Source: Rhyzopertha dominica
Taxonomy: Eukaryota; Arthropoda; Insecta; Coleoptera; Bostrichidae
NCBI GenBank assembly: GCA_025024175.1
Contig: QCXZ01000003.1
Span: 36,666,257-36,730,256 of the forward strand
Direction of reading: 5' to 3'
DNA length: 64,000 nt
Both the position numbers and the translations under genes were made by a program. Below the pieces are notes generated by a model. The model saw only the letters and a program-made list of their open reading frames with translations, did not search any database and was not told where the DNA came from. Positions 1 through 9,983 of this stretch are shown in pieces; within the stretch, counting starts at the first letter, position 1; every line of letters begins with the position of its first letter.

Positions 1-766
1 GACCAGCAAAAATTATAATCACTAAAACTTTTTGTATTATTTATATAACAAATATTTTTATTTGCCTAAAGAATTGTTTTATTTTGTATATTATTTATAT
101 ATTTTTTTCAAATACAGACTATTGTATGACTGTTTATTTAATACTGTAAAAAAGATTCCTATTTCTATCGTGACGGGATTTTTAACTCTGGAGAGAAATT
201 TTTAGGTATTTGTGCAGGGAGAAATTACGAGAGCATCTGGCAGCACTGTCACAGCCCAATCTTGCCTAAGTTTCCAACACAGACGGTACAACAAGCTGTA
301 GTGCTTACCTGAAATAATCGCAAGCTTTAATTTCCATTATGTGGCGCCACAATTTGTACGATTGTTTAAAAATGAATGTATCCGAGAAATAAAGTAGCAC
401 AAAAATTAAGTATCGTAGAAAATAGCTTAAACGCAACAACATGAGAATCTAACAAAGTTTGCGTTAAACTGAAACTAATAAATTAAATAATCGTAAAAAT
501 TTTAACGCGTTTAAAACAGATTTTATAGCAAGGTTCTTATATATCAAACAATCGTTTAACTCAAAAATTTGAAAAATTCTAAGATGTTTAAATGAAGTAA
601 CTAGTTTATTTTAAAGGAAAGTATGCTTAAAAGTCTTTTAAGCTTAATAATAATTTTATTTATATATTTCATTACGAAAAACGTACTTAATAAAAAAATA
701 TGGCAAACCTAAAATTTTTGTGATACTTTGAATACATTATTTTCATTTTGTATTCCATACGGCAGT
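1..766. other. AT-rich non-coding, probably intron 1 of the Scyl2-like gene
   Basis: Nothing recognisable. If the exon at 2036-2319 belongs to a live gene transcribed leftwards, this stretch lies in its first coding intron or beyond. No kinase-like exon is visible on the minus strand here. Confidence 0.4.
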
Positions 767-1087
767 TTATTTTTGTGGTACAAAAGCGTTCCATAAATTT
801 GCACGCAGAGAGCGAAAACTAGTACCGTTTTCTGACCTTACATTAAGCACTAACGGTAGCAAGTTGGTAGACTGTAGTTTTAATGGTTTAGTAGTTATGT
901 GGATAAAACTAATTAGGGATAACAATCTTGGGAGAGCGATATTAGTAATGGGAATAGATAAATTGCGTTCAATCGATGTAAAATTGTCCCCCGAGTTTAA
1001 TGTAAATCGTTGTCGGTTGTTTTTAGAGACACCGGGTACAATTGCAATAATTGTTAGTTCGCCTGTTGAAACGCGAATAAAACTCAT
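767..1087 (-). other. Unidentified 106-codon ORF, possible terminal exon or element fragment
   Basis: I do not recognise this protein. It is one of the longer uninterrupted minus-strand frames outside the transposons and has varied, protein-like composition, ending in NLWNAFVPQK then a stop. Just inside its 5' end (near 1060-1070) is an acceptor-like pyrimidine-rich run ending in CAG, so it could be a 3' terminal exon beginning at GELTIIAIVPG. It lies left of the Scyl2-like exon on the same strand but resembles no part of a SCY1-like protein that I know. A plus-strand ORF at 864-1112 overlaps it and is probably its shadow. It could equally be chance or an old viral or transposon relic. Confidence 0.25.
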
Positions 1088-1365
1088 AATTCATGTTTTT
1101 TATCGATTGTGACTGTATAGAGAGAGAATTTTCATTGCCTCATCACTACATTTATATATGTAAAAAGCGTTTTATTTTTCTTCTTATTGTTAATAATTTA
1201 ACGTCTGTTCAGGTGCGCTACTGTAAAACAGTTTTGACGCATACACATTGTTTGGATAATTTATATGACAAAATTTGTTTCCTGTCTTGTATATTACGGT
1301 TATTTATTACAGAATGGTAAAGATATTGTAAGACATTGACATATTTCGGTAAATTGGTAAATTGG

Positions 1366-1416
1366 CTCAAAATACCGCCGCTTTTAGGTATGAGCTAAAA
1401 GCGGCGTTATTTTGAG
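1366..1416. repeat. 22-bp stem, 7-nt loop perfect-type hairpin
   Basis: Arms 1366-1387 and 1395-1416 are reverse complements with one mismatch and a GC-rich middle (CCGCCGCTTTTAG). The loop is gtatgag. It may be the tip of a MITE or a structured RNA. The loop is short for a typical microRNA precursor. Confidence 0.6.
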
Positions 1417-2035
1417 TGCTACACCAGGTCTTCAGGTCTAAACAAATGCAGATATCACATGTTTTTAGAAATACTTCTAACCCCATTTTCCTGTTTACAG
1501 CTACACAAAGATACGGGCTACTGTTGTGACGTCATGCGATGCAGTTTCGGGCTCGTAAGATTATCGAAGGTTCCTCTTAAGCCCATTTACAAATAAATTT
1601 CACCTTGTAAATATAGTCAATTATAATTTTCACATTTTAGTGCAGATATAAAAGATATGTTTTTAAAAGAGCCCTTATGCCGGGTTTTGAAGTACGACAC
1701 AATTATTACACAACAGTAATATAGTTTAATAAGACACAATATATTAACATGTTTGCAATTTAAAAGGGAATATAATGTTATAAATCACTTGGCGCCTACA
1801 CTCAAATGAGAATGGAATGAATCGATTTCTTCTAAACAAAATACCAAATTAATTTATGATACTCGTATATCTATTTGTACGATGTAGGAACCAAAGAATC
1901 CAAACTGAAAATGGGGAATGTTGCAAATAATTAATGACTCCACCTTAATCGATGCTCTATAAAGGCTTTTACGTTTGTCCAACAGACATTGCATCCTCAC
2001 ATAAAATCGTTTTTAAGGCACATCCAATTACTTAC

Positions 2036-2203
2036 TTTCCCGTCGCTTTTCCTGTAAGCGTCATGTATTTTCCACACGAGCTCAGGTCCAGCGCTAGCAG
2101 TCTGCTTCCCAATTTCGAAGAATTGACAAATCGGATTGGATTCGAGCGGACTCTGGCCACCGCCGCCACTCTTGAACTTTGAGAACATCGCTGTCGCCGG
2201 CAT
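2036..2203 (-). CDS. Scyl2: SCY1-like pseudokinase (SCYL2-type), first coding exon
   Basis: The exon encodes 56 residues, exactly in phase 0. It starts MPATAMFSKFKSGGGG and then has the N-terminal lobe pattern of SCY1-like proteins: NPICQFFEIGKQ followed by ASAGPELVWKIHDAYRK. In this family that is the degenerate glycine-rich loop before the first beta strands. The family consists of catalytically weak or inactive kinases in clathrin-coated vesicle and trans-Golgi traffic. The reading stops being protein-like at a perfect donor (exon AAA, intron GTAAGT) whose first intron base is 2035. Translation may start at Met1 or at Met6 (2188); Met6 gives a more usual N-terminus. The remaining exons are not seen and must lie to the left. 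No stop or frameshift suggests a pseudogene. The SCYL2 rather than SCYL1/3 assignment is from memory of the family. Confidence 0.72.
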
Positions 2204-2319
2204 ATCACATGTTTAAAGAGGGCTCAATTTTTGTTTCTCAACTGCTTCTTCTAACAGCTGCGATGGTCTTTAAAGCGACCCCAGTTGCGTAGGCGGCGTT
2301 GCCTTCGGATTCATGTTGC
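2204..2319 (-). other. 5' UTR part of the Scyl2-like exon, with acceptor and short uORF
   Basis: On the minus strand a pyrimidine tract ending TTTCTGTTCCAG gives an acceptor with the exon starting at 2319. This implies an upstream non-coding exon to the right. The UTR opens with an ATG a few bases in and a 14-codon upstream ORF ending in TAA before the main start, which could dampen translation. It is more GC-rich than its surroundings. Confidence 0.5.
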
Positions 2320-3169
2320 CTGGAACAGAAAGGGGGTAGTTATAACAATGACAGAAACATGAACCTGCTACTAAATTTTGTCGATAACGATTCAGTGCTT
2401 CGCGGAATAAATTTGGAGAGGCGTCGTATAATCGAACACCAGTTTAATTAAAAGTAGGAATTACGTCATCAATCTTCTTGTGTGTGGGTAGGTAATAATT
2501 TGCAAGGCACCTTTTTGTTTTATTTTTAGCATTTCATCTGATTAAGGGTATATGGTTGTTAGAGAAACAACGATTTAGCTTTTACAGGTATAGAGACGTT
2601 TTCTCTATTTTTATTAGCTTTAAACAATTCATTATTTTCAGAAGTATTATTGTTAGATGTTAAAAATTTTAATATAATGTATATAATAGTTAATGATGTG
2701 TGCCTGGTATCAGTCTGAAACTAGGCGTTTTTTAGTATTGGATCAAAACTCTAACAATTTAACAACATATAGTTTTGTGGAGTTTCTGTTGTTCAAATGT
2801 ACCTGTTTTACGAGGCAGGGATCTTTTAGTGAAAATACTCTGCCCTGCATCGCTTCTTTAACAGGTAAATAATAAAAAAAATGGAAATTATAATTCGGTC
2901 AGAAACATATTGTTTAATTAATTACATAATACAAGAACAGATAACAATTATTATTATCTGTTCTATGTATATCGATAATTAAAATAACGTGCTCTCTTCT
3001 TTAAAAAAGGCTTTGTACATAATACAAATACATCTTTTATTAACTTTATGATTGAGAATTTACCAGATTTTGACGAGCAGTTTTGTTAAAAATTGATAAA
3101 CATTTCTATTAATATATCAATTTTTTACTAGCGCTGATTTAAGATAACACATTTATTTTTTGAATGATA
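2320..3169. other. Non-coding, nothing recognised
   Basis: AT-rich DNA between the Scyl2-like exon and the PLE fossil. An upstream non-coding exon or promoter of the Scyl2-like gene could lie here, but I see no convincing signal. Confidence 0.4.
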
Positions 3170-3640
3170 TTTTGCCTAAATGAGTTGCGCTCTCACAAAT
3201 AACCTCCTTTTAAGACTATTCCTTTAAGGAGATGCGACGTGGCATGTAAATATTTGTCTGTGTGTGCTGATCTTCGGTGAACTTTGTGTCTTAACTATGG
3301 TTTTCTTTGTAAATTAGGTTGCCCAAGAAATATAAACTACCATTGCTTTCTAACTCCATCATAAATTCTTTACCAGGATTTTAGGTATGCAAATGATTTA
3401 GAAATTTACCGAAGTTTAGCATATCATGGGACCAAATAACAAGGGTGTCATCCACATACAGGTACCTACACCAACATTTAGGTTTAAACTAAAACCTATT
3501 AATCGCGCTTCAAGGTTTTCCATAAACAAATTGGCCACTATGAACTCGTTAGGCAAAATGTTGGTAATATGAGACATGAGAAATAAGTAGATTTTACACA
3601 GTGCTCAGATAATTTGGCTTATGAGATATTTGGAAGGCAA
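3170..3640 (-). pseudogene. Penelope-like element, reverse transcriptase fossil
   Basis: Reading leftwards on the minus strand, successive frames give the RT pattern of Penelope-like elements. First comes EFIVANLFMENLEAR, equivalent to the SPVVANLFME block. Then a YVDDTLVIWSHDML-type catalytic block (the YVDD is spelled VDDT near 3450). Then EFMMELESNGSLYFLGNLIY, and finally the HTDKYLHATSH motif near 3230-3260 that in the family reads HTDRYLH. Several frame changes and stops make it non-functional. No GIY-YIG domain is seen downstream. It is distinct in sequence from the PLEs at 15, 29 and 49 kb, so it is another family. PLE identity is fairly secure; the limits are approximate. Confidence 0.6.
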
Positions 3641-5290
3641 TTTTGTAGTTTTTTTTATCAAGTATAGTTGGTGTACACTGTATAGCTAGTAAGCAGGTCC
3701 TTTCTACTTGTCTGGCTTCCTTAACGACTTGTTTATTTCCTTTCAANATTTAGTTTGAACCGGTGTGTTTCAAGTTTTGTTTATTAAAAAAAACGTTAGA
3801 TCGATATTTTTTTCCACTAAAACCTATAGGTAATTTTAGAAATATGGACCGAGTTTGGAGTGACACAAAATGGTCACGTATGGCATCTAGTACCATCATG
3901 AAGAAATAAAGTAATCCTAGTTAAATGTCAACTATTTCTTTGTTAATCAAGTTACTCTCAAATTTTTAGTTTAATTTTGACCGAAGTTTAGAGTAAATGA
4001 TTAAAATTGTTTCCATTTTGTACGTAATGGATGTTGCACCCTATTAAAAAAAAACATATTCCATTATAGTGCCATTCTTAAACCTTTTCTTTTCGTACTC
4101 TATTACAATCAAGTTTATTGCCACAAAGGTATACTTCGTTTGCCGGATCTTTTTCCAATTAAGGTGAAAGAACGTGCAAGTGACATGTTTTCTGTTCTAA
4201 CATCAAATCGTTAACGCATTTACTGAATCACCTGTATGTTACTAATCTTAATCTTTGATATTCGGACAACATCCTTCGAGCCATATATGCATTGCCTACT
4301 TTTTACTTAAGATTACGTTAAAAGCGGGTCTCGTCACTTTTGTTAATTCACAAAATTGGTTGAAAGTAGAACAGCACTGTAAAATAGACCAAGACTCCAG
4401 GTTCAAGTAGGTACAACAAGATTGCTTTACACTCTCTCCTATCCCCACATCTAAACCCGTTTTCTTTTAAAATTGGGGTTTTCTTTAACCTGCTCGGAAA
4501 TCAAGACTTCCAATAGGAGTACGAAATATCTTTCTCTGATTACGAAATAGTTGGTAATCAAAAATGTTTTACTTCAAACGTATTTTTTAATTATTATCAT
4601 TTTTATTTATAATACATTTTTATATATTAAATAAATATAGTTATCCATGCGCATTATATAACCGTTAAGATTGATAGATATAAAAAAAACGTGTTCGTGA
4701 CGAAATTTGTGTGTCCATTTTTTCTGCTTATTNTGTCTCATTCATTCGAATCTTGTATTGTCTTTCAAAACTAGACAAGAAATTTATCGCGATCTTGTCT
4801 TGTTTATTTCTTCAATATTCGAATCTTGTTCTTGTAAGCAAGATTCTTGCATATTCTTGTCTTTCACGTTAGCCTGTTGCTACCATTTCATACTAGCTAC
4901 TCATAGAGGCTTGGTTTTAAGTCCTACCTTTATCACCACGTAGTTAAACGGTGTGAATTTGTGAATGTGAAAGAACGAGAACACTAAGTATCAACTTTTA
5001 AACGTAAACACTGTTTATTTATTTAAAATTTTGCAGATAATAATCCTAACAGTGAGAAAAGTTGCTCCGGTAGTTCAAACAGCCATATATTTTTAAATTA
5101 AATAAATAGCCTATACTCTACTAAATCCTGATAAGGGTTAAACAATTATTGAATTAACATGTTTTGCCCTCTACCGCCCCTGAAAGGGGTGAAAATAATC
5201 TTACATGATATCAAAACAAAAGTATTTTTTATTTTATATAACTATTATCCTTAATATTATGAAAGGTAATTAATTATCGCCTGAATTCAT
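3641..5290. other. Non-coding; includes a CTTG/CAAG-rich patch at 4690-4880
   Basis: No gene seen. Between 4690 and 4880 TCTTGT and CAAGA motifs recur many times in both orientations, as in the subterminal regions of some DNA transposons. A similar patch occurs at 6870-7040. No transposase or matching terminal inverted repeats were found. Confidence 0.35.
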
Positions 5291-5398
5291 TGTAAATGAG
5301 CATATGTGATATTTTCTTGGGATTTGCAGACATAAGATGAAATGAAAAAGTATTTGCCTTGACCGAGATTTGAACTCGGGACCTTTTGAATACCAGCG
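5291..5398 (-). repeat. tRNA-derived SINE-like repeat, left (inverted) copy
   Basis: Read on the minus strand this is a tRNA anticodon arm with loop CTGGTAT-like sequence, a perfect T arm (CCGAG, loop, CTCGG), and then a shared non-tRNA body running to ATATGCTCATTTACA. It is the mirror copy of 5481-5586 with few differences. The D-arm half is missing from this copy. Confidence 0.65.
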
Positions 5399-5450
5399 TT
5401 ACATGTTAACTTTGATGTATATATGCCGCCTTGACCTCGGTCCTGAATAG

Positions 5451-5586
5451 GGCGCTATTAGCTCAGTGATAGAGCGTTTGACTGGTATTCAGAAAGTCCC
5501 GAGTTCAAATCTCGGCCAAGACCAATATTTTTTCGTTTCATCTTATGCCTGCAAATCCCAAGAAAATATNANATATGCTCATTTAC
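5451..5586 (+). repeat. tRNA-derived SINE-like repeat, right copy with full tRNA-like head
   Basis: The head has a D arm (GCTC, loop, GAGC at 5461-5474), an anticodon stem TTTGA/TCAGA with loop CTGGTAT (anticodon position GGT at 5484-5486, Thr-like), and a T arm CCGAG/CTCGG. The acceptor arms do not pair, so it is not a working tRNA gene. It is followed by the same body as the left copy (TTTCATCTTATG, GCAAATCCCAAGAAAATAT). A/B-box-like promoter regions are therefore present. Two Ns fall in the body. Confidence 0.65.
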
Positions 5587-7907
5587 TATTATCCTTATAT
5601 ATTCTATTGAGTTATCACACTGCCAGNAAATTTTACTTTTCNACCTCTAAAAATCATAACATCATCTAAAAAGTTTAGAAACCTCGCCGTAAAATTTGTT
5701 TAATTCATTTCTCGACTTCGTCTGATTTGCAAAAGACGAAAGTCAAAATTAAAATACCTTATATGAAAAAAAATTAATCTACTAGTTCTATCTATGTTCA
5801 GCGAAGGCTCTAAATGATGATAATAACAACTAAAAAAATACAGGAACGAATCCTAGTAATATAATTCTACTAATATAAATATAATAGATAATAATAATAT
5901 AATAATATTGCCTGATAGATGAGCTGCAGCCAAAACAATTGCTGTTTCAAAATATATTAGATTTACTTTGGAGGCTGATAAAGTTAATGTAACAGACAGA
6001 AGTAAAGTACAAAGCGCCAGGATAAATAAAATAAATTCTTTGAAAGGTAGATAAATGGCATATAATTTGACAAGAGGAAAGATACAGCTTAAGTAAAGGT
6101 AACTTTTGATAAAAAAAAACAGTAGAAAAACCGTATTAGGTGAAGACGTATTTTTAATTGAAATGCCAAGGTGCTAATAATTGTTTTATTAATCAAGCAT
6201 TATAATACGTTTATTGAGATGTTGGGAAGTTATAACGTATTTTAGGCATTTTAAAGTAATTAAGCCTACACAAGACAAAAATTGAATATACACTTTCATT
6301 CATGAATATAGTTAATAACCAAAATAACTGGCTATAACTGAGCCTAAGTAATGACTCCTTTCAGTGTAAGAAGGAGAAACAGTGAAACTCCATTTGTCTC
6401 CTCGTTAAGGAGTTTAATACAGGGCAAAATATATAAAAATATAAAAATGCGATTAGTATGTTTAGTCTTTGGTGATATGATCGTGTATTACAACACAAAA
6501 GATAAAGTCACTTCGACCCACAACGCAGAATAATGTACATATGTAGTAAATCTGCATTTAAATCGATTTTTAATTTTACACCAGATTTCAAAACTCCTTT
6601 AGGTGTAAATAGCGGATGGTTCTTTTGCCAGAGGGTTCTTGTGATAAATTATCCAAGTTTTAATATTTAAGTGCAGGTATTGTTGGTTTTCTTAGCTAAC
6701 CGGCTGGCTCCACTGATGAGTTTCTTACAACAGTTTTTTTTTGTATTTCTGTGTGAATTAGTATTTTCCAAATTTAAACGATCTGCATGTTCAAATTTAA
6801 GTTCATAACGGGAAACGAAGTCCCTAAGTATATAAAGTATTACCGACTACTACAGAAATAATTTAAATACGATTGCTTTCATTGCAAGAATGCAAGTTTT
6901 GTAAGAAATATTGCAATATCTTGCATTATCCTTGCAAAAGGGTGTCTTGTCTTGATCCAAAAAAACGAGGTGAGAATTTTTAACCAGTCTTATCTTGCAT
7001 TTATTACATTAGATAAGACAAGACCAAGAGAAATGCAAATAATCTTATGAAACCCTAACATCAAAGTGATTTAAAATGGGGTTGGTCACATTTTTTATCA
7101 TTATTCATCTGGCAGCTGTCCTACTTGTCTATTGCTGTTTTTCTTTCATGTAGATAATATTTTGTTAGTTGTTTTGTTTTTACCTTTAAATTTAACATGT
7201 TATGCGTTCCTATTAAAAAACTAGGTAAACATTACCTTTGTTACCAGTTTGGTGAGCATATCATAACCGTATTGCTGAAATGTTTAAAATTTACTTATTC
7301 CTATGACTAGGTTTGTGGTTCTGCCTGGTACAAAACAGATTTTATTATGTCTCCCCCGCGATGAAGTAGTGGAATCTACTGTAGAGCCTCACAGTACTGC
7401 AGATTCAAAGTTCTAATGAAAACGTTTCTCTTTTCATAAGTATGCCATTGTATAGAAGAATCAATCTCTTCCTTTGTTTAACAGAACTTCTTACCCTCCG
7501 CGTGCGATAAACATCTAAATTAATCCACTCAGTTGTTCTCATTACAATTTATGGCCTGAGCCGTTCTCATTAAGTAGACAACACGATTTAATAGGAATGT
7601 AAATGAGCCCTTAATGTTACTGTTACGGTGCATATGCAGATTTTCTGTTGGTTATCGATCTCCAATGGGGTTGCCCTAGTTTTGTTTTCGATCCCGTCAT
7701 GTACGCGAGGCGCACATCATTAAATTTGACGAGCTATGAAGGACCCTCAAAGCGTCCAATTTACGACTAATGAATATTTTTTAGTTTATTGTTCCGTTTA
7801 CTGATGTGTCGTGTGGAAGGATTGGAACCTCTGATACCCTACTAAAATTATTCGATGATGTGTGAAATGTATGATACTCTAATTCGATATGGTTCCCGAT
7901 TTATAAC
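5587..7907. other. Non-coding; CAAG/CTTG-rich patch at 6870-7040
   Basis: No gene recognised. 6870-7040 is dense in TTGCAAGA, CTTGTCTTG and TAAGACAAGA motifs on both strands, like the 4.7-kb patch. Small ORFs here (for example 6351-6533) have no recognisable content. Confidence 0.35.
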
Positions 7908-9272
7908 ATGTACATAAATATAGGTATAATGTTATTGCACGACGGTTTCATCTACTTTGTGGAAATTATTCAGAGCGCTACAGTCACTTGTTTTCCATTA
8001 AGACAAAAAAAATCACTACAGAACACTCACAAGTTCGACAATTGGTTTAATAGGGATCTACGACAAATGCGAGATATTTTAAGATTATTGTACGATCTTA
8101 AAAAGAACCACTTAATCGAAGACACCCAATATCGTTCTTATAGAAAACTGTATCACCACGCGATTGCAACTGCCAGAAGGAAATGCCATGACGACCACAT
8201 AGCCAACGCATCTAATAAACAAACTGCCATATGGCAGGTGATCAAGTCAAAAAAGAAACAGTACACTCAACCACCTGAGGAACTAACTGCTGATAATTTT
8301 AATGAATACTTCACAAATATAGCATCTAATCTGATAGAAACTCTTCCTGAACCTGTCGTAGTCGCTGACCAATACATACCTACCATAAGCAATCTCCAAT
8401 TTATATTTAAGGTGTCGTATAACGAAGTCAGGGATTCTATTAACAAGTTGAAAAGATCGAAAAGCATGGATGCCTATGGCATGAACTCTGTTATCCTAAA
8501 AACATTAATAAATGTAATTGTCATTCCGTTGACTAAGTTATTTAATAACTGTATTCGTGAGAACACTTTTCCTTCTTCATTAAAAATGTCGAAAGTTATT
8601 CCCGTTTTCAAAAAGGGCGATAATCTAGATGTTAGCAACTATCGACCTATATCCTTAGTACCCACTGTTGCCAAAATATTCGAGTTGCTAATGAAAATTC
8701 AAATCAATGATTACTTCGAAGGCAATGAACTATATTCTAAGCAGCAATTCGGATTTCGCAGTAATTTGTCGACTACACTAGCAACCAATTCATTATGTGG
8801 TGAAATAATATCGGCTTTTGAAGCAAGGAAGTTTTCCTGTGCTTGCTGTCTCGATCTGTCTAAAGCTTTCGACTGTATTTCTTATGATATTTTGCTAAGT
8901 AAGCTACAACAGTATCTTTTTCATGAGAACAGCATTGCACTAATTGATTCTTACTTAAGGGGTAGACATCAGTTTGTATCATTAGGTAGCACAAAATCAG
9001 CAGGGCTTCAAATTCACTACGGTGTACGTCAAGGCTCAGTTCTTGGTCCGATACTGTTCCTAATTTATATTAATGATTTACCCCNTTCCGTTCCCAATAT
9101 AAAAAGTGTCATGTTTGCTGACGACACAACACTTCCGGATGTAAACTCCTCCTTACAGGATCTACAAAATAATATGGATGTTTCCGAATCCAGAGTACAC
9201 GAATGGTACATCAATAACAGGTTGTGTTTAAACAACGACAAAACACAAAAAAATAATATTTTCGTTACGTAA
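7908..9272 (+). CDS. LINE ORF2 part 1: linker and reverse transcriptase
   Basis: Family-like sequence starts around residue 15 (FVEIIQSATVTCFPL), the linker between endonuclease and RT. The RT blocks follow in order: VIPVFKKGDNLDVSNYRPIS (about 235-254), QQFGFRSNLSTT, LDLSKAFDCISYDILL (about 318-333), GVRQGSVLGPILFLIYINDLP, then catalytic VMFADDTT (about 400). An N at 9085 gives one unknown residue. The frame ends in a false stop at 9270-9272, just after an A-rich run at about 9241-9248. The next frame (9283-9900) continues the protein, so a single-base indel in the A-run is likely. It would copy element RNA at the target site. The upstream endonuclease is absent, so this copy is not autonomous. 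Confidence 0.8.
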   Translation: MYINIGIMLLHDGFIYFVEIIQSATVTCFPLRQKKSLQNTHKFDNWFNRDLRQMRDILRLLYDLKKNHLIEDTQYRSYRKLYHHAIATARRKCHDDHIANASNKQTAIWQVIKSKKKQYTQPPEELTADNFNEYFTNIASNLIETLPEPVVVADQYIPTISNLQFIFKVSYNEVRDSINKLKRSKSMDAYGMNSVILKTLINVIVIPLTKLFNNCIRENTFPSSLKMSKVIPVFKKGDNLDVSNYRPISLVPTVAKIFELLMKIQINDYFEGNELYSKQQFGFRSNLSTTLATNSLCGEIISAFEARKFSCACCLDLSKAFDCISYDILLSKLQQYLFHENSIALIDSYLRGRHQFVSLGSTKSAGLQIHYGVRQGSVLGPILFLIYINDLPXSVPNIKSVMFADDTTLPDVNSSLQDLQNNMDVSESRVHEWYINNRLCLNNDKTQKNNIFVT

Positions 9273-9282
9273 GGTCCCCGTT

Positions 9283-9900
9283 GTGTCACCACCGGTTAAA
9301 TTATTGGGTATATATCTAGACCCGGGACTGACTTGGGAAGCCCATGTCAATTATCTTTTAACCAATATATCCAAAAGATTCTTTGCGTTGCGCCAATTGC
9401 GCGAAGTTGTGTCTAAGGAGAACCTGCTAACGGCTTACCGTTCCATGATTCAAAGTGTTCTCTCTTACGCAATTTTGGTATGGGGCCATTCGCCTCATTG
9501 CAACAAGTTATTTAAACTCCAGCGGAAAATCGTTAGATATATTGACGGCATTGGTTATCGAGAAGATTGCCGCAATTCTTTCAAGTCTCTTAAAATATTG
9601 ACTGTGCCTTGCATTTATATTCTGCAATGTCTTTTATATATGCACGCACATGTTAGTAATTATCCCTTTTACGACCATATGTATAACACTAGAAATCGCT
9701 CCCTACTAAAATCAGACTTCACAAGATTGAACAGGACTAGAACAAGCACCAGCTATTATTGTGTCAAGCTTTATAACTCACTACCCGATCATTTTAAATC
9801 GCTTAGCTTTAGTTCCTACAAACAATGTATAAAGAAGGTTCTGTTAGACAATGTCTTCTACTCAATAGATGAATTTCTGTCACTAAAAGATAAGGAATAG
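9283..9900 (+). CDS. LINE ORF2 part 2: thumb and C-terminal domain
   Basis: Continues the LINE protein in another frame. It begins with KLLGIYLDPGLTWEAHVNYL, the block just after the catalytic palm in CR1/Jockey-type RTs. Then come SMIQSVLSYAILVWG, LFKLQRKIVRYIDGIGYREDC, the conserved HMYNTRNRS and VKLYNSLPDHFK. There is no RNase H domain, which argues against the I clade despite the simple-repeat tail. The first ATG is internal and not a true start. The frame is open for 205 codons to a natural-looking stop 50 bases before the tail. Confidence 0.8.
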   Translation: MSPPVKLLGIYLDPGLTWEAHVNYLLTNISKRFFALRQLREVVSKENLLTAYRSMIQSVLSYAILVWGHSPHCNKLFKLQRKIVRYIDGIGYREDCRNSFKSLKILTVPCIYILQCLLYMHAHVSNYPFYDHMYNTRNRSLLKSDFTRLNRTRTSTSYYCVKLYNSLPDHFKSLSFSSYKQCIKKVLLDNVFYSIDEFLSLKDKE

Positions 9901-9950
9901 TTGTATATGTATTTGACGTGTGTAAATTTATGTAATATTAACACAAATAA

Positions 9951-9980
9951 ATATTATTATTATTATTATTATTATTATTA
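9951..9980 (+). repeat. (ATT)n tail of the LINE
   Basis: About ten ATT units directly follow the LINE 3' UTR and mark its 3' end. Confidence 0.85.
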
Positions 9981-9983
9981 AGG

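Larger units (their letters stand above)
7908..9983 (+). mobile_element. 5'-truncated CR1/Jockey-group LINE
   Basis: The element carries RT and a C-terminal domain but no endonuclease, so it was 5'-truncated near 7.9 kb, as is usual after incomplete target-primed reverse transcription. It ends in a short 3' UTR with AATAAA-like sequence and an (ATT)n tail at 9951-9980. One frame break separates two otherwise open halves. I did not find a convincing target-site duplication. Confidence 0.8.

Noticed and set aside
5452..5526. A functional tRNA-Thr gene
   Set aside because: D, anticodon and T arms fold but the acceptor strands do not pair, and the unit continues into a repeat body shared with a truncated inverted copy.
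6714..6740. CTGATGA as a hammerhead core
   Set aside because: No pairing stem II and no GAAA in position.
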